DNA of 64,000 bases from Mycobacterium sp. 852002-51971_SCH5477799-a (GTDB lineage: Bacteria; Actinomycetota; Actinomycetes; Mycobacteriales; Mycobacteriaceae). Position numbers and translations under genes: made by a program. The DNA lies in the NCBI RefSeq assembly GCF_001667145.1, contig NZ_LZIF01000014.1, forward strand, positions 62,001-126,000, written 5' to 3'. Positions within the stretch are counted from its first letter, which is position 1. Each line of letters opens with the position of its first letter. Positions 28,158 through 37,014 of this stretch are shown piece after piece. The notes below the pieces were generated by a model that worked only from the letters and a program-made list of their open reading frames with translations, did not search any database and had not been told where the DNA came from.

Positions 28158-29503
28158 CAGACCTCGACGTCCGAGGAGTGCTCGCGGCTGACTTCGACCA
28201 TGAAGTTCGCGAAATAGCCCGTCAGTTGCGGATCCGACATCATCTGCCACCTGGGCGCCAGCAGCTTCATGTACCGCTCGACGTAGAGGAATTGCTTGCC
28301 GATCAGCACTAGCTCGCGGGGGAGCTTGACGTCGTAGGCGTCAGCCAGCGCCGACAACTGCCGGCCGATGTCCGCGTAGGACATGTCGCCCAAGGTCTGC
28401 ATGGTTAACGGGGTCGCGAACTTTTCCAGGTCCTTGGCGGCCTCGGCCTCGGGCTTCATCGTGCCGACGGCGCCCATCAGCACCACGATCTTGCCCGCCG
28501 CGGCGTGGTCCTTTTTGACCAGCAGCGCGTACACCAGCTCGCGCAGCAGCCAGCGGGTGCGGGGATCGATGCGGCCCATGATGCCGAAATCGAAGAAGAC
28601 GATGCGGCCCTGGTCGTCCACGTAGAGGTTGCCGGCGTGCAGGTCGCCGTGGAACAACCCGTGCCGCAGCCCACCCTCGAACAGCGAGAACAGCAGCGCC
28701 TTGACCAGCTCGACACCGTCGAACCCGGCCTTGCGAATGGCCGCGACGTCGTCAATCCGGATGCCCTGCACCCGCTCCATCGTCAGCACCCGGTCGCTGG
28801 TGAAATCCCAGAACACCTGCGGCACCCGAATGTTCTTGCCCAGAGGGGAGGTATGCAGGTGCGACACCCAGGCCTCCATCGACTGGGCCTCCAGCCGGAA
28901 GTTCAACTCCTCGGCCAGGTTGTCGGAGAAGTCGGCGACCACGTCTTGCGCCGAGAGCCGGCGGCCCAGCTTGGCCAGTTCGACGGCCTGCGCGAAACGC
29001 TTGAGGATCTGCAGGTCGGCCGCGACCCGGCGCCGGATGCCCGGTCGCTGGATCTTGACAACCACCTCCTCGCCGGTGTGCAGGGTGGCGTAGTGCACCT
29101 GCGCGATGGACGCCGACGCGAACGGCGTCTCGTCCCATTGGGCGAACAACTCCGACGGGTCACCGCCGAGGTCTTCGACGACGAGCTTGTGCACCTCGCC
29201 GGAGTCGGCGGGCGGCACCCGGTCGAGCAGGCCGCGAAACTCGCGGGACAAGGATTCGCCGAAAGCCCCGGGACTGGACGCGATGATCTGCCCGAACTTG
29301 ACGTACGTCGGTCCCAGGTCGGCGAAGGTCTGCGGCAGCTGCTTGATCACCTTCTGCTGCCACGGGCCCCTACCCGGCAGCTTGGTGAGGATGCGAGCGC
29401 CGGTGCGGGTGACCTGCCAACCCGTCACGGCTACCCGGGCCGCTTCGACCGGCAACGGCACCCGGTCGAGCTTGGCTCCCTCTCGATGTTTGGTAGGGCT
29501 CAT
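28157..29503 (-). CDS. ABC1/UbiB-family atypical kinase-like protein
   Basis: A 448-residue UbiB/ABC1/ADCK protein. The family hallmark KxGQ is in YVKFGQIIASSPG. The kinase-like core shows VVVKIQRPGI (nucleotide-contacting Lys), LFHGDLHAGN (catalytic loop) and VFFDFGIMG (metal-binding Asp). Such proteins are ATPases supporting lipid or quinone metabolism; mycobacteria make menaquinone, so a lipid role beside mmaA/lipG is plausible. The ATG at 29503 lacks a clear ribosome site, and an in-frame GTG at 29527 is an alternative. M. tuberculosis Rv0647c is annotated somewhat longer. Confidence 0.88.
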
Positions 29504-29544
29504 CAGTGCAGTGTGCCAAACCCGCACGGATGAATCCCAATCCG

Positions 29545-30159
29545 CTAACTCGGGCGGCCACCGCTTTCGTTGCTTTTCCAGGGCTGCACCCAGCCCTCGA
29601 TCGCCCAGCCTTCGCGCGCCGCGATCAGCTCGTACATGGTGGCGCCGTCGATCGTCTCCCGGATGATGTCGGCGTGCCCGGCATGTCGGGCCAGCTCGTT
29701 GATGACGTGCAGGACCACCCAGCGCACCGACCAGGACTGCTGATCCTTGGGAAACCACGGGATGTCCTGCGGAACCGGCACCGCGGCGTCCAGGTCGGCG
29801 GTCTCGACCAGCCGCAGCGACGTCGCGTTCTGCGTCTTGAACGCACTCAGCAGCCCGCTCAGCGTCTCGTCGTGCCGCATCACGTGCTGATCGGCGAACT
29901 CCGCAGCGATCTGCTCGAACGGGCGGGGGTCTTTCGGCGGCGCGCCCGGTGCGGCGGCCACGCGCGCCATCCAGCTGCGTTGCATTCCGGTGGCGTGCTT
30001 GACCAGTCCGCCGATCGACAGCGCGCTGACCGACGGTGTGGCTCGGGCCTGGTCGTCGGTGAGGCCATGGCTGACCGCGAAATAGGCGCTCTGGTGATAC
30101 GCCAGGAAGTCGCGCAAAGCGCTGCGTTCGTCGGCCACCGGTGGGGCGAGGGCGGGCAT
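29545..30159 (-). CDS. DinB/DUF664 family protein
   Basis: A 204-residue four-helix-bundle protein of the DinB/DUF664 (mycothiol-S-transferase-like) superfamily. Probable metal ligands are His55 (LVKHATGM) and His159/His162 (ELARHAGHADIIRE), the typical spacing. Many actinobacterial members use mycothiol or bind metal to handle electrophiles. It lies 41 bp upstream of the ABC1 gene, same strand, and is divergent from the mannosidase. As recalled, no equivalent stands here in M. tuberculosis. Confidence 0.87.
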   Translation of the reverse strand: MPALAPPVADERSALRDFLAYHQSAYFAVSHGLTDDQARATPSVSALSIGGLVKHATGMQRSWMARVAAAPGAPPKDPRPFEQIAAEFADQHVMRHDETLSGLLSAFKTQNATSLRLVETADLDAAVPVPQDIPWFPKDQQSWSVRWVVLHVINELARHAGHADIIRETIDGATMYELIAAREGWAIEGWVQPWKSNESGGRPS

Positions 30160-30216
30160 TGATCGATCCTAGGGTCTCGCCGCGCCGTAAGGTGCGGGGA
30201 TGCAGGTGGTTTCGGC

Positions 30217-33200
30217 ATGCAAGTGAGGAAGGCCGAGTCGACCGAGCTCTTCGTCGGGCCACCGCACGCGCCGCTGCAACTGGTCCGCGTCACCATTTCC
30301 GAGTGCGAGAAGCCCACCCCGGTCCGCGTCGACGGCCGCGGCGTGCTCGGGCAGGCGGTCGCCGAATCCGGGCGCGAGGTCGTCGAGGTCGCGGTGACCG
30401 TGCACGAGGCCGTCGTCGGGCAGCGCCGCCCCGCGCGGGTGCACGCCGGTGGTCAGCGGCTGCCGTTCGAGTTCACCGTCGCCGAACCGGGCTGGACGAT
30501 GTTCATGGTCAGCCACTTCCACTACGACCCGGTGTGGTGGAACACCCAGGGCGCCTACACCACCGAGTGGGCCGAGGACCCGCCGGGGCGAGCCCGCCAA
30601 CGGAACGGCTTCGACCTGGTGCATGCGCATCTGGAGATGGCGCGCCGCGATCCCGAGTACAAGTTCGTGCTGGCCGAGGTCGACTACCTCAAGCCGTACT
30701 GGGACGCCCGCCCCGAGGACCGGGCCGATCTGCGGCGGTTCATCGACCAGGGCCGCGTCGAGGTGATGGGTGGCACGTACAACGAACCCAACACGAACCT
30801 CACCAGCCCCGAGACGACCATTCGAAACCTGGTGCACGGCATGGGTTTCCAGCGGCATGTTCTGGGAGCGAACCCGGCCACCGCGTGGCAGCTGGACGTG
30901 TTCGGCCACGATCCGCAATTTCCCGGGCTGGCCGCCGACGCCGGGCTGACGTCGAGTTCGTGGGCCAGAGGCCCGCATCACCAGTGGGGTCCCGCCCACG
31001 GCGGCCCAGACAGCGGCCCGGAACCGCGCGGCGTCGAGCGGATGCAGTTCTGCAGCGAGTTCGAGTGGATCGCGCCGTCGGGGCGCGGCCTGCTCACCCA
31101 TTACATGCCGGCGCACTATTCGGCGGGCTGGTGGATGGATTCCGCGGCGTCGCTGGCCGAGGCCGAACGCGCCACGTACGAACTCTTCGATCAGCTCAAA
31201 AAGGTCGCGCTCACCCGCAATGTGCTGCTGCCCGTCGGGACCGACTACACCCCGCCCAACAAGTGGGTCACCGAGATCCACCGTGATTGGGCCGCCCGCT
31301 ACACCTGGCCGCGGTTCGTGTGCGCGCTGCCGTGTGAGTTCTTCGCGGCGGTGCGTGCCGAATTGGCGCAGCGCGACGGCGCGCCGTCGTCCCAGACCCG
31401 GGACATGAACCCGATCTACACCGGCAAGGACGTCTCCTACATCGACACTAAGCAGGCCAACCGGGCCGCCGAGAACGCCGTGCTGCAGGCCGAGCGCTTC
31501 GCGGTGTTCGCCGGGCTGCTGACCGGCGCCGCGTACCCGCAGGCCGCCCTGGCCAAGGCCTGGGTCCAGCTGGTCTACGGCGCACACCACGACGCCATCA
31601 CCGGGTCGGAATCCGACCAGGTGTACCTCGACCTGCTGACCGGATGGCGCGACGCCTGGGAGCTCGGCGGCACGGCCCGCGACCGCGCGCTGGCGTTGTT
31701 GTCCGGCGCGATCGACGGCGACGTGGTGGTGTGGAATCCGCTGACCTGCGCGCGCACCGACATCGTCACCGTGCGCCTCGACCCGCCTCTGGGCGCCCGG
31801 GTTCGGGTGCTCGACACCGACGGCGCCGAGCTGGCCGCGCACGTCGAGCACGGCGGGCGGTCGGTCAGCTGGTTGGCCCGCGAGGTGCCGTCGCTGGGCT
31901 GGCGGGCGTATCGGTTGGTGCCCGCGCCCGAACGGGGCGAACCGGCCGGCTGGGCACCGGTGGCGGGATCGGTGATCGCCAACGAGCACTACCGCGTCGA
32001 GGTCGACCCCGGGCGCGGCGGGGGAGTCGCCTCGCTGATCCAGGACGGTCACGAGCTGATTGCCGGCTCTGCGGTGGGCAATGAGCTGGCCGTCTACGAG
32101 GAATATCCGGCGCACCCGGACCAGGGCGAGGGCCCGTGGCATCTGCTGCCCAAGGGGCCGGTGGTGTGCTCTTCCGAAGGCGCCGCGCAGGTGCAGGCTT
32201 TCCACGGGCCGCTCGGCCAGCGGGTGGTGGTGCACGGCCGGATCGGCACGCTGCTGCGCTACACCCAAACCCTGACCCTGTGGCGCGGCGTCGCGCGGGT
32301 CGACTGCCGCACCACGATCGACGAGTTCAGCGGCGCCGACCGGCTGGTGCGGCTGCGCTGGCCGTGTCCGGTGCCGGGCGCCATGCCGGTCAGCGAGGTG
32401 GGCGACGCCGTCGTCGGGCGCGGGTTTGCGCTGCTGCACGACGGCCCTCGCTCGGTGGACACCGCCGAGCACCCGTGGACGCTGGACAACCCCGCGTACG
32501 GCTGGTTCGGCCTGTCCTCGGCGGCCCGGGTCCGGGTATTGGGCAGCGGCGTGCGGGCGATCGCGGTCGCCGAGGTGGTGTCGCCGGCCGAGGCGGTGTC
32601 CGGTCCGCTGGTCCGGGAGCTGATGGTCGCGCTGGTCCGCGCCGGCGTAACCGCCACCTGCAGCTCCGCGGACAAGCCGCGCTACGGCAACCTCGAGGTC
32701 GATTCCAATCTGCCCGACGTCCGCATCGCGCTGGGCGGACCCGCCCGCAACGCCTTCGCCGCGGCCGTGCTGGGCGACGCTCCGGCGTACGCCGCAGAAC
32801 TGAAGCGCCAGTTGGCGACGACCGGCCGGGCCCGGGTATGGGTCCCGGCCGCCGCACCGCTGGACGCCGTGTGGGTGCCCGACGCCGACCTGCGTGCGCC
32901 GCGGGCCCTTCCGGTGCTGGTCATCGACGGCCACGACGAGGACGACCTGCGGGCCGCCATCGCGGCCGTGGCCGACGACCTCGCCGACGCCGAGATCACC
33001 GTGTCGCAGCAAGAACCCTCGGAGACGGGCGCCTTCGAGGACCGCACCGTCGCCCTGCTTAACCGCGGGGTGCCCAGCTTCGCCGTCGACGCCGAGGGCA
33101 CCCTGCACACCGCGCTGATGAGGTCCTGCACCGGCTGGCCGTCGGGCATCTGGATCGACGACCCGCGGCGCACCGCGCCGGACGGGTCCAACTTTCAACT

Positions 33201-34404
33201 GCAGCACTGGACGCACACCTTCGACTACGCGTTGGTCAGCGGAGCCGGCGACTGGCGGCGGGCCGGGATTCCCGCCCGCAGTGCGCAGTTTTCCCAGCCA
33301 CTGCTCGCCGTCGCATCGGGCCGACGGGGGTCTGCGCTGCCGAAAGCCGGATCGCTGCTGCGCGTCGAGCCCGCCGAATCGGTACAGCTGGCCGCCCTCA
33401 AGGCCGCCGGCAACCCTCTGGCCGCGGGCAGCGCGGCGGGGCTGGACCCGAACGCGGTCGCCCTGCGCTTGGTGGAGACCATCGGCGCGGCCACCGACGT
33501 CGTCATCGACTCCGACGTTGCGGCGGTGCGTGACCTGCGACGTGCCGATCTGCTGGAAAAGCACCCGGAACCCGTGTCCTCGGTCGGGCTGCATGGCTAC
33601 CAGGTGGCGACCGTGCTGGCGCGTTTCGCCGCGCCCCGGGCCGCGACCGGAGCTCCCGACCTGGCCCCGCACGCCGAGGCCGCGCAGCCGCTGTACGCGC
33701 GGTATTGGCTGCACAATCGCGGCCCCGCGCCGCTCGGCGGGCTGTCGGCGGTCGCCCACCTGCACCCGCCGGGGGTGACCGGGCAGGCCGGAGGCGAGGC
33801 GACGTTGCGCCTCACCGCGGCCAGCGACAGCACCGACGCCACGCTGCACGGCACGGTCACCCTGCGGTGTCCGCACGGCTGGACGGCCAGGCCCGCCGAG
33901 CTGCCCTTCACTCTGCAGAGCGGCGACCACCTGCACACCGACGTGGTGGTGTCGGTCCCGGCGCGCGCCGAACCCGGCCTCTACCCCGTCCACGCCGAAC
34001 TGCGCATCACCGGCGACGAGGTCCCGCCCTCCTGGCGCCAGCCCGTCGAGGATGTCTGCGTGGTGACGGTGGGTGCGGCAGCCGGTGAGCTCGTCTACCT
34101 GGCCGACGGCCCCACCGAGGTCGCGCTGCGACCCGGCGAAGCCGGCACCCTGACCGTCACGGTCGGCAGCCACGCCGGCGCGGACCTGACCCTGGAGGCG
34201 CATCTGATCAGCCCGTGGGGCACCTGGGAATGGATGGGTCCCGGCGCGCTCGGCGCGGTGCTACCCGCCCGCGCCACCGTCGACCTAGGCTTCCAGCTGA
34301 CACCGCCGGCCTGGCTGGAACCCGGCCACTGGTGGGCGCTGGTGCGGATCGGCTGCGCGGGCCGGCTGGTCTACTCGCCGGCAGTGAAGGTGACGGTGAC
34401 ATGA
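30217..34404 (+). CDS. Glycoside hydrolase family 38 alpha-mannosidase
   Basis: A 1395-residue GH38 enzyme. Zinc ligands sit in SHFHYDPVWW (His100, His102, Asp104), the probable nucleophile is Asp227 in WQLDVFGHDPQ, and GAHHDAITGSESDQ supplies a further conserved His-Asp pair. Beta-sandwich domains fill the C-terminal half (NPLTCARTDIVTVRL onward), and the last 130 residues look like an Ig/NEW3-type domain. There is no signal peptide, so it probably acts in the cytoplasm on mannosides such as recycled mannosylated glycolipids or glycoproteins. The stop overlaps the next gene by ATGA, and a sugar kinase follows, suggesting catabolic coupling. The start is uncertain within a few codons. Confidence 0.9.
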   Translation: MQVRKAESTELFVGPPHAPLQLVRVTISECEKPTPVRVDGRGVLGQAVAESGREVVEVAVTVHEAVVGQRRPARVHAGGQRLPFEFTVAEPGWTMFMVSHFHYDPVWWNTQGAYTTEWAEDPPGRARQRNGFDLVHAHLEMARRDPEYKFVLAEVDYLKPYWDARPEDRADLRRFIDQGRVEVMGGTYNEPNTNLTSPETTIRNLVHGMGFQRHVLGANPATAWQLDVFGHDPQFPGLAADAGLTSSSWARGPHHQWGPAHGGPDSGPEPRGVERMQFCSEFEWIAPSGRGLLTHYMPAHYSAGWWMDSAASLAEAERATYELFDQLKKVALTRNVLLPVGTDYTPPNKWVTEIHRDWAARYTWPRFVCALPCEFFAAVRAELAQRDGAPSSQTRDMNPIYTGKDVSYIDTKQANRAAENAVLQAERFAVFAGLLTGAAYPQAALAKAWVQLVYGAHHDAITGSESDQVYLDLLTGWRDAWELGGTARDRALALLSGAIDGDVVVWNPLTCARTDIVTVRLDPPLGARVRVLDTDGAELAAHVEHGGRSVSWLAREVPSLGWRAYRLVPAPERGEPAGWAPVAGSVIANEHYRVEVDPGRGGGVASLIQDGHELIAGSAVGNELAVYEEYPAHPDQGEGPWHLLPKGPVVCSSEGAAQVQAFHGPLGQRVVVHGRIGTLLRYTQTLTLWRGVARVDCRTTIDEFSGADRLVRLRWPCPVPGAMPVSEVGDAVVGRGFALLHDGPRSVDTAEHPWTLDNPAYGWFGLSSAARVRVLGSGVRAIAVAEVVSPAEAVSGPLVRELMVALVRAGVTATCSSADKPRYGNLEVDSNLPDVRIALGGPARNAFAAAVLGDAPAYAAELKRQLATTGRARVWVPAAAPLDAVWVPDADLRAPRALPVLVIDGHDEDDLRAAIAAVADDLADAEITVSQQEPSETGAFEDRTVALLNRGVPSFAVDAEGTLHTALMRSCTGWPSGIWIDDPRRTAPDGSNFQLQHWTHTFDYALVSGAGDWRRAGIPARSAQFSQPLLAVASGRRGSALPKAGSLLRVEPAESVQLAALKAAGNPLAAGSAAGLDPNAVALRLVETIGAATDVVIDSDVAAVRDLRRADLLEKHPEPVSSVGLHGYQVATVLARFAAPRAATGAPDLAPHAEAAQPLYARYWLHNRGPAPLGGLSAVAHLHPPGVTGQAGGEATLRLTAASDSTDATLHGTVTLRCPHGWTARPAELPFTLQSGDHLHTDVVVSVPARAEPGLYPVHAELRITGDEVPPSWRQPVEDVCVVTVGAAAGELVYLADGPTEVALRPGEAGTLTVTVGSHAGADLTLEAHLISPWGTWEWMGPGALGAVLPARATVDLGFQLTPPAWLEPGHWWALVRIGCAGRLVYSPAVKVTVT

Positions 34405-35018
34405 GCGCGCAGCCGATAGCGACCATTGCCGGCGTGCCCGTTGCGCCGGGCGTGCTCGACGCCGCCGAAGCACGGCTGCGCGCCTCGCCCGGCGCGGCCG
34501 GCCTGCCGGTCAGCGGCACCAGCGAGGGCCGTCAACTGCGGCGCTGGCTGGCCCAACTGATCGTCACCGAGCGAGTGGTCGCCGCGGAGGCGGCCGCGCG
34601 CGGGCTGAGCGGACGCGGCGCGCCGCCCGAAGCCCAGTTGCTGCCCGACGCGACCGCCCGGCTGGAGATCGGCAGCATCGCTGCGGCCGCGCTGGCCGGT
34701 CCGCGTGCCCGCGCGCTGTTCGCCGAGGTCACCGCCGAGGTGCGGGTTGCCGACTCCGAGGTGGCGGCCTATCACGCCCGCAACCCACTGCGCTTCGCCG
34801 CGCCGCAACAGGGCGAAAATGGCTGGCGCACAACGGCGTCCGCGGCACCACCGCTGGACGAGGTGCGATCGGCGATCGAAGAGCATCTGCGCGGCGCCGC
34901 ACGGCGGCGGGCCTTCCGGCTGTGGCTGGACGCGCGCCGCGCCGCGGTGGTGGAGCTGGCACCCGGCTACGAGCATCCCGGCGACCCTCGTCAACCCGAC
35001 AACACTCACCGGCACTGA
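34401..35018 (+). CDS. fabD2: Uncharacterised protein annotated FabD2 in M. tuberculosis; no acyltransferase motif seen
   Basis: A 205-residue protein starting at the ATG that overlaps the mannosidase stop (ATGA). It is Ala/Arg-rich and largely helical. It has no GHSLG-type nucleophile motif and is far shorter than real malonyl-CoA:ACP transacylases (about 300 residues). Segments like RWLAQLIVTERVVAAEAAARGL and EVTAEVRVADSEVAAYHARN resemble the N-terminal helical part of SurA/PpiC-type peptidyl-prolyl isomerases, with the catalytic domain absent. The function is unknown. It always sits between the mannosidase and the ROK kinase, so a role in that pathway is more likely than FAS. Confidence 0.75.
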   Translation: MSAQPIATIAGVPVAPGVLDAAEARLRASPGAAGLPVSGTSEGRQLRRWLAQLIVTERVVAAEAAARGLSGRGAPPEAQLLPDATARLEIGSIAAAALAGPRARALFAEVTAEVRVADSEVAAYHARNPLRFAAPQQGENGWRTTASAAPPLDEVRSAIEEHLRGAARRRAFRLWLDARRAAVVELAPGYEHPGDPRQPDNTHRH

Positions 35019-35023
35019 ACGCC

Positions 35024-35938
35024 ATGCTGACCCTCTGCCTGGACGTCGGCGGCACCAAAATCGCTGTCGCGCTGGCGGATTCGGGCGGAAAGCTGGTGCA
35101 TACCGCCGTCCGCCCCACTCCGATCACGCCCGCCGCCGACGACGTCTGGGCCGTCGTCGAAGCGATGATCACCGACGCGCTGCAGGCCGCGGACGCTCCG
35201 GTCGGCGCCGTCGGGATCGCGTCGGCGGGGCCCATCGACCTGCGCAGCGGGGCGGTCAGCCCGATCAACATCGATAGCTGGGACCGTTTCCCGTTGCGCG
35301 ACAAGGTCGCCGCGGCGGTGCCCGGCCTGCCCGTCGTTCTGGCCGGTGACGGCGTCTGTATGGCCGTGGCGGAGCACTGGATCGGAGCGGGCAAAGACGC
35401 GGACGCCCAATTCCTGCTGGGCATGGTGGTCTCCACCGGGGTGGGCGGCGGACTGGTGCTCGACGGCGTCCCCTACTCGGGGCGCACCGGAAACGCCGGT
35501 CACGTCGGGCATGTGGTGGTCGAACTGGACGGGCGGCCCTGCACCTGCGGCGGTCACGGTTGCGTGGAGACCGTCGCGTCCGGCCCGTGGATGGTGCGCT
35601 GGGCGCGAGAGAACGGCTGGTCCGCGCCGCCCGGCGCCGCCGCCAGCGACCTGGCCGTTGCCGCGGCGGCCGGAGACCCGTTGGCCCAGCGGGCATTCCA
35701 CCGGGGGGCCAACGCGCTGGCCGCGATGATCGCCTCGGTCGGCGCGGTGTGCGATCTGGATCTCGTGGTGATCGGGGGAGGGGTGGCCAAATCCGGGCCG
35801 CTGCTCTTCGACCCGCTGCGGGCAAAGCTCGCCGAATACGCCGGCCTGGACTTCTTGTCCGGGTTGCGGGTGGTGCCGGGCGAGCTGGGCGGTGATGCCG
35901 GGCTGATCGGCGCGGCCCGGCTCGCGGGACTCAGCTGA
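35024..35938 (+). CDS. ROK family sugar kinase (glucokinase-like)
   Basis: A 304-residue ROK kinase. The phosphate-binding motif is LDVGGTK (residues 6-12). The ROK zinc site is CTCGGHGCVE (Cys173, Cys175, Cys180), with His160/His163 in AGHVGH. There is no N-terminal helix-turn-helix, so it is an enzyme and not a repressor. It probably phosphorylates glucose or mannose. Third gene of the unit with the mannosidase, which suits a route from mannosides to hexose phosphate. Ends 8 bp inside the convergent HxlR gene. Confidence 0.9.
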   Translation: MLTLCLDVGGTKIAVALADSGGKLVHTAVRPTPITPAADDVWAVVEAMITDALQAADAPVGAVGIASAGPIDLRSGAVSPINIDSWDRFPLRDKVAAAVPGLPVVLAGDGVCMAVAEHWIGAGKDADAQFLLGMVVSTGVGGGLVLDGVPYSGRTGNAGHVGHVVVELDGRPCTCGGHGCVETVASGPWMVRWARENGWSAPPGAAASDLAVAAAAGDPLAQRAFHRGANALAAMIASVGAVCDLDLVVIGGGVAKSGPLLFDPLRAKLAEYAGLDFLSGLRVVPGELGGDAGLIGAARLAGLS

Positions 35939-36260
35939 CCCGCTGCATGTGTTTTCGGCCCCAGTCGCACAGGCTTGCCAGCACCGGGGCCAGCGTCATG
36001 CCGTATTCGGACATCGAATAGTGCACGCACGGCGGCACCGTGCGCGCGTCGTGACGCTCGATGATCCCGGCGTCGACCAGTTCATGAAGGTGCCGGATGA
36101 GCATGCGCTCGGTGATGCCCGGGATGCTGCGCCGCAACTCGGCGGTGCGCATGGGACCGTCGCACAGCCGCCACAGGATGGTGCCCTTCCAGCGGCCGTC
36201 GATGACCGACAGCGCCGCGTCGATGGGGCAGTCGCTGACTTGCTTCTTGGATACGGACAC
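35931..36260 (-). CDS. HxlR-family winged-helix transcriptional regulator
   Basis: A 109-residue HxlR/MarR-like protein (CPIDAALSVIDGRWKGTILW, ELRRSIPGITERMLIRHLHE, CVHYSMSEYGMTLAPVL). Cys11, before the first helix, is a common redox or electrophile sensor position in the family. The start is set at the GTG at 36260 because GGAGG (36270-36266) lies 5 nt before it; upstream in-frame GTGs at 36272 and 36266 have no ribosome site. Divergent from a DUF1772 gene across a palindromic spacer. Confidence 0.88.
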   Translation of the reverse strand: MSVSKKQVSDCPIDAALSVIDGRWKGTILWRLCDGPMRTAELRRSIPGITERMLIRHLHELVDAGIIERHDARTVPPCVHYSMSEYGMTLAPVLASLCDWGRKHMQRVS

Positions 36261-36270
36261 GAGCACCTCC

Positions 36271-36305
36271 ACTGACTAATTTGTCAGTACCTTGATATTT
36301 GTCAG
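36271..36305. promoter_or_regulatory. Probable HxlR operator in the HxlR/DUF1772 spacer
   Basis: A perfect 6-bp inverted repeat, ACTGAC-TAATTT-GTCAGT, occupies 36271-36288. The half site is repeated directly as ATTTGTCAG at 36279-36287 and 36297-36305 (18-bp spacing). HxlR dimers bind such short palindromes next to their divergent targets. Confidence 0.65.
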
Positions 36306-36327
36306 CATAACCGCCAGTGTCGTTGCC

Positions 36328-36768
36328 ATGAATAACAGCATCGACGCGCTCGCGATTGTGGTCACCGGACTGTTGGTGGGCGTGGAACTGGGGGTCGCGG
36401 TCTTCTTCCACCCCCTCATCGCCCGGCTGCCCGACGACGCCTTCCGCGCGGCTCGCGGCGGTGCCGCCCGAGCGCTGGGCACGACGATGCCGTTCTGGTA
36501 CGCGATCGTCCTGCTGCTGGTGGGCTCGCTCGCCATCCAGGAACGCGGCGAGCAGCGCGACTGGTTGTGCGGCGTCGCCGCCGGCCTGATGGCCGCGGTG
36601 ATCCTCCTGACGCTGACCATGCTGGTGCCGATCAACAACCGCATCGCGAAATGGCCGAGCACCGGTGAGTTGTCCCGCGAGCTCGCCGCCCGCTGGGATC
36701 GGCGGCACCGCGTCCGGGTGACTCTGCTGCTGGCCGTGTTCGTCCTGCTGGCCCTCGCCGTCACCTGA
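36328..36768 (+). CDS. DUF1772 (anthrone oxygenase-like) membrane protein
   Basis: A 146-residue four-helix membrane protein: hydrophobic segments near residues 8-28, 52-70, 80-100 and 128-145. Family residues such as VELGVAVFFHP and LVPINNRIAKW are present. DUF1772 proteins are often encoded beside HxlR or MarR regulators; some fungal relatives oxidise anthrones. The ATG at 36328 begins the homology; a TTG further upstream lies in the operator region. Expression is probably controlled by the divergent HxlR protein. Confidence 0.82.
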   Translation: MNNSIDALAIVVTGLLVGVELGVAVFFHPLIARLPDDAFRAARGGAARALGTTMPFWYAIVLLLVGSLAIQERGEQRDWLCGVAAGLMAAVILLTLTMLVPINNRIAKWPSTGELSRELAARWDRRHRVRVTLLLAVFVLLALAVT

Positions 36769-36778
36769 GGCCGCCGTT

Positions 36779-36807
36779 TTGGCTGATCGCGCTGGCCACG
36801 CTATTGT
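36779..36807 (+). promoter_or_regulatory. Probable SigA promoter of rplJ-rplL
   Basis: TTGGCT at 36779-36784 and TATTGT at 36802-36807 with a 17-bp spacer. The start point would be near 36814, giving a leader of about 200 nt before rplJ. Confidence 0.7.
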
Positions 36808-36813
36808 GTTAGC

Positions 36814-37014
36814 CGATCCACCGAAGACCGTCGGTCACCGAGCAATCGGTTGAAGGTCCGGGAGCATCCCGGCGGCCCACGCAGGAGGACGAGGCATCAG
36901 CGCCGGCTCGAGCCGGCGTCCTTTCACGCCCCGGCCGCTTCTGCGCCGGGGCGTTCGTCGTTCTTCGGGGGAATCGAGACGACACGTCGCACTGACTTAC
37001 TTCAGGAGGTAGGC
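36814..37014 (+). ncRNA. rplJ 5' leader (ribosomal protein L10 leader type) with hairpins
   Basis: A structured leader upstream of rplJ. It contains CCGAAGACCGTCGGTCACCG, then CACGCAGGAGGACGAGG, the conserved core of actinobacterial L10 leaders, which are bound by L10/L12 for autoregulation. An 18-bp perfect palindrome lies at 36901-36918. A second hairpin (CGCCCCGG 36927-36934, CCGGGGCG 36946-36953) is followed by a T-rich stretch and looks like an attenuator. The end is the rplJ ribosome site. Confidence 0.75.

Noticed and set aside
30169..34203. A 1344-codon open frame on the minus strand opposite the mannosidase
   Set aside because: It mirrors the GC3-rich coding strand of a clear GH38 enzyme, has no recognisable domain and its composition is that of an antisense shadow.
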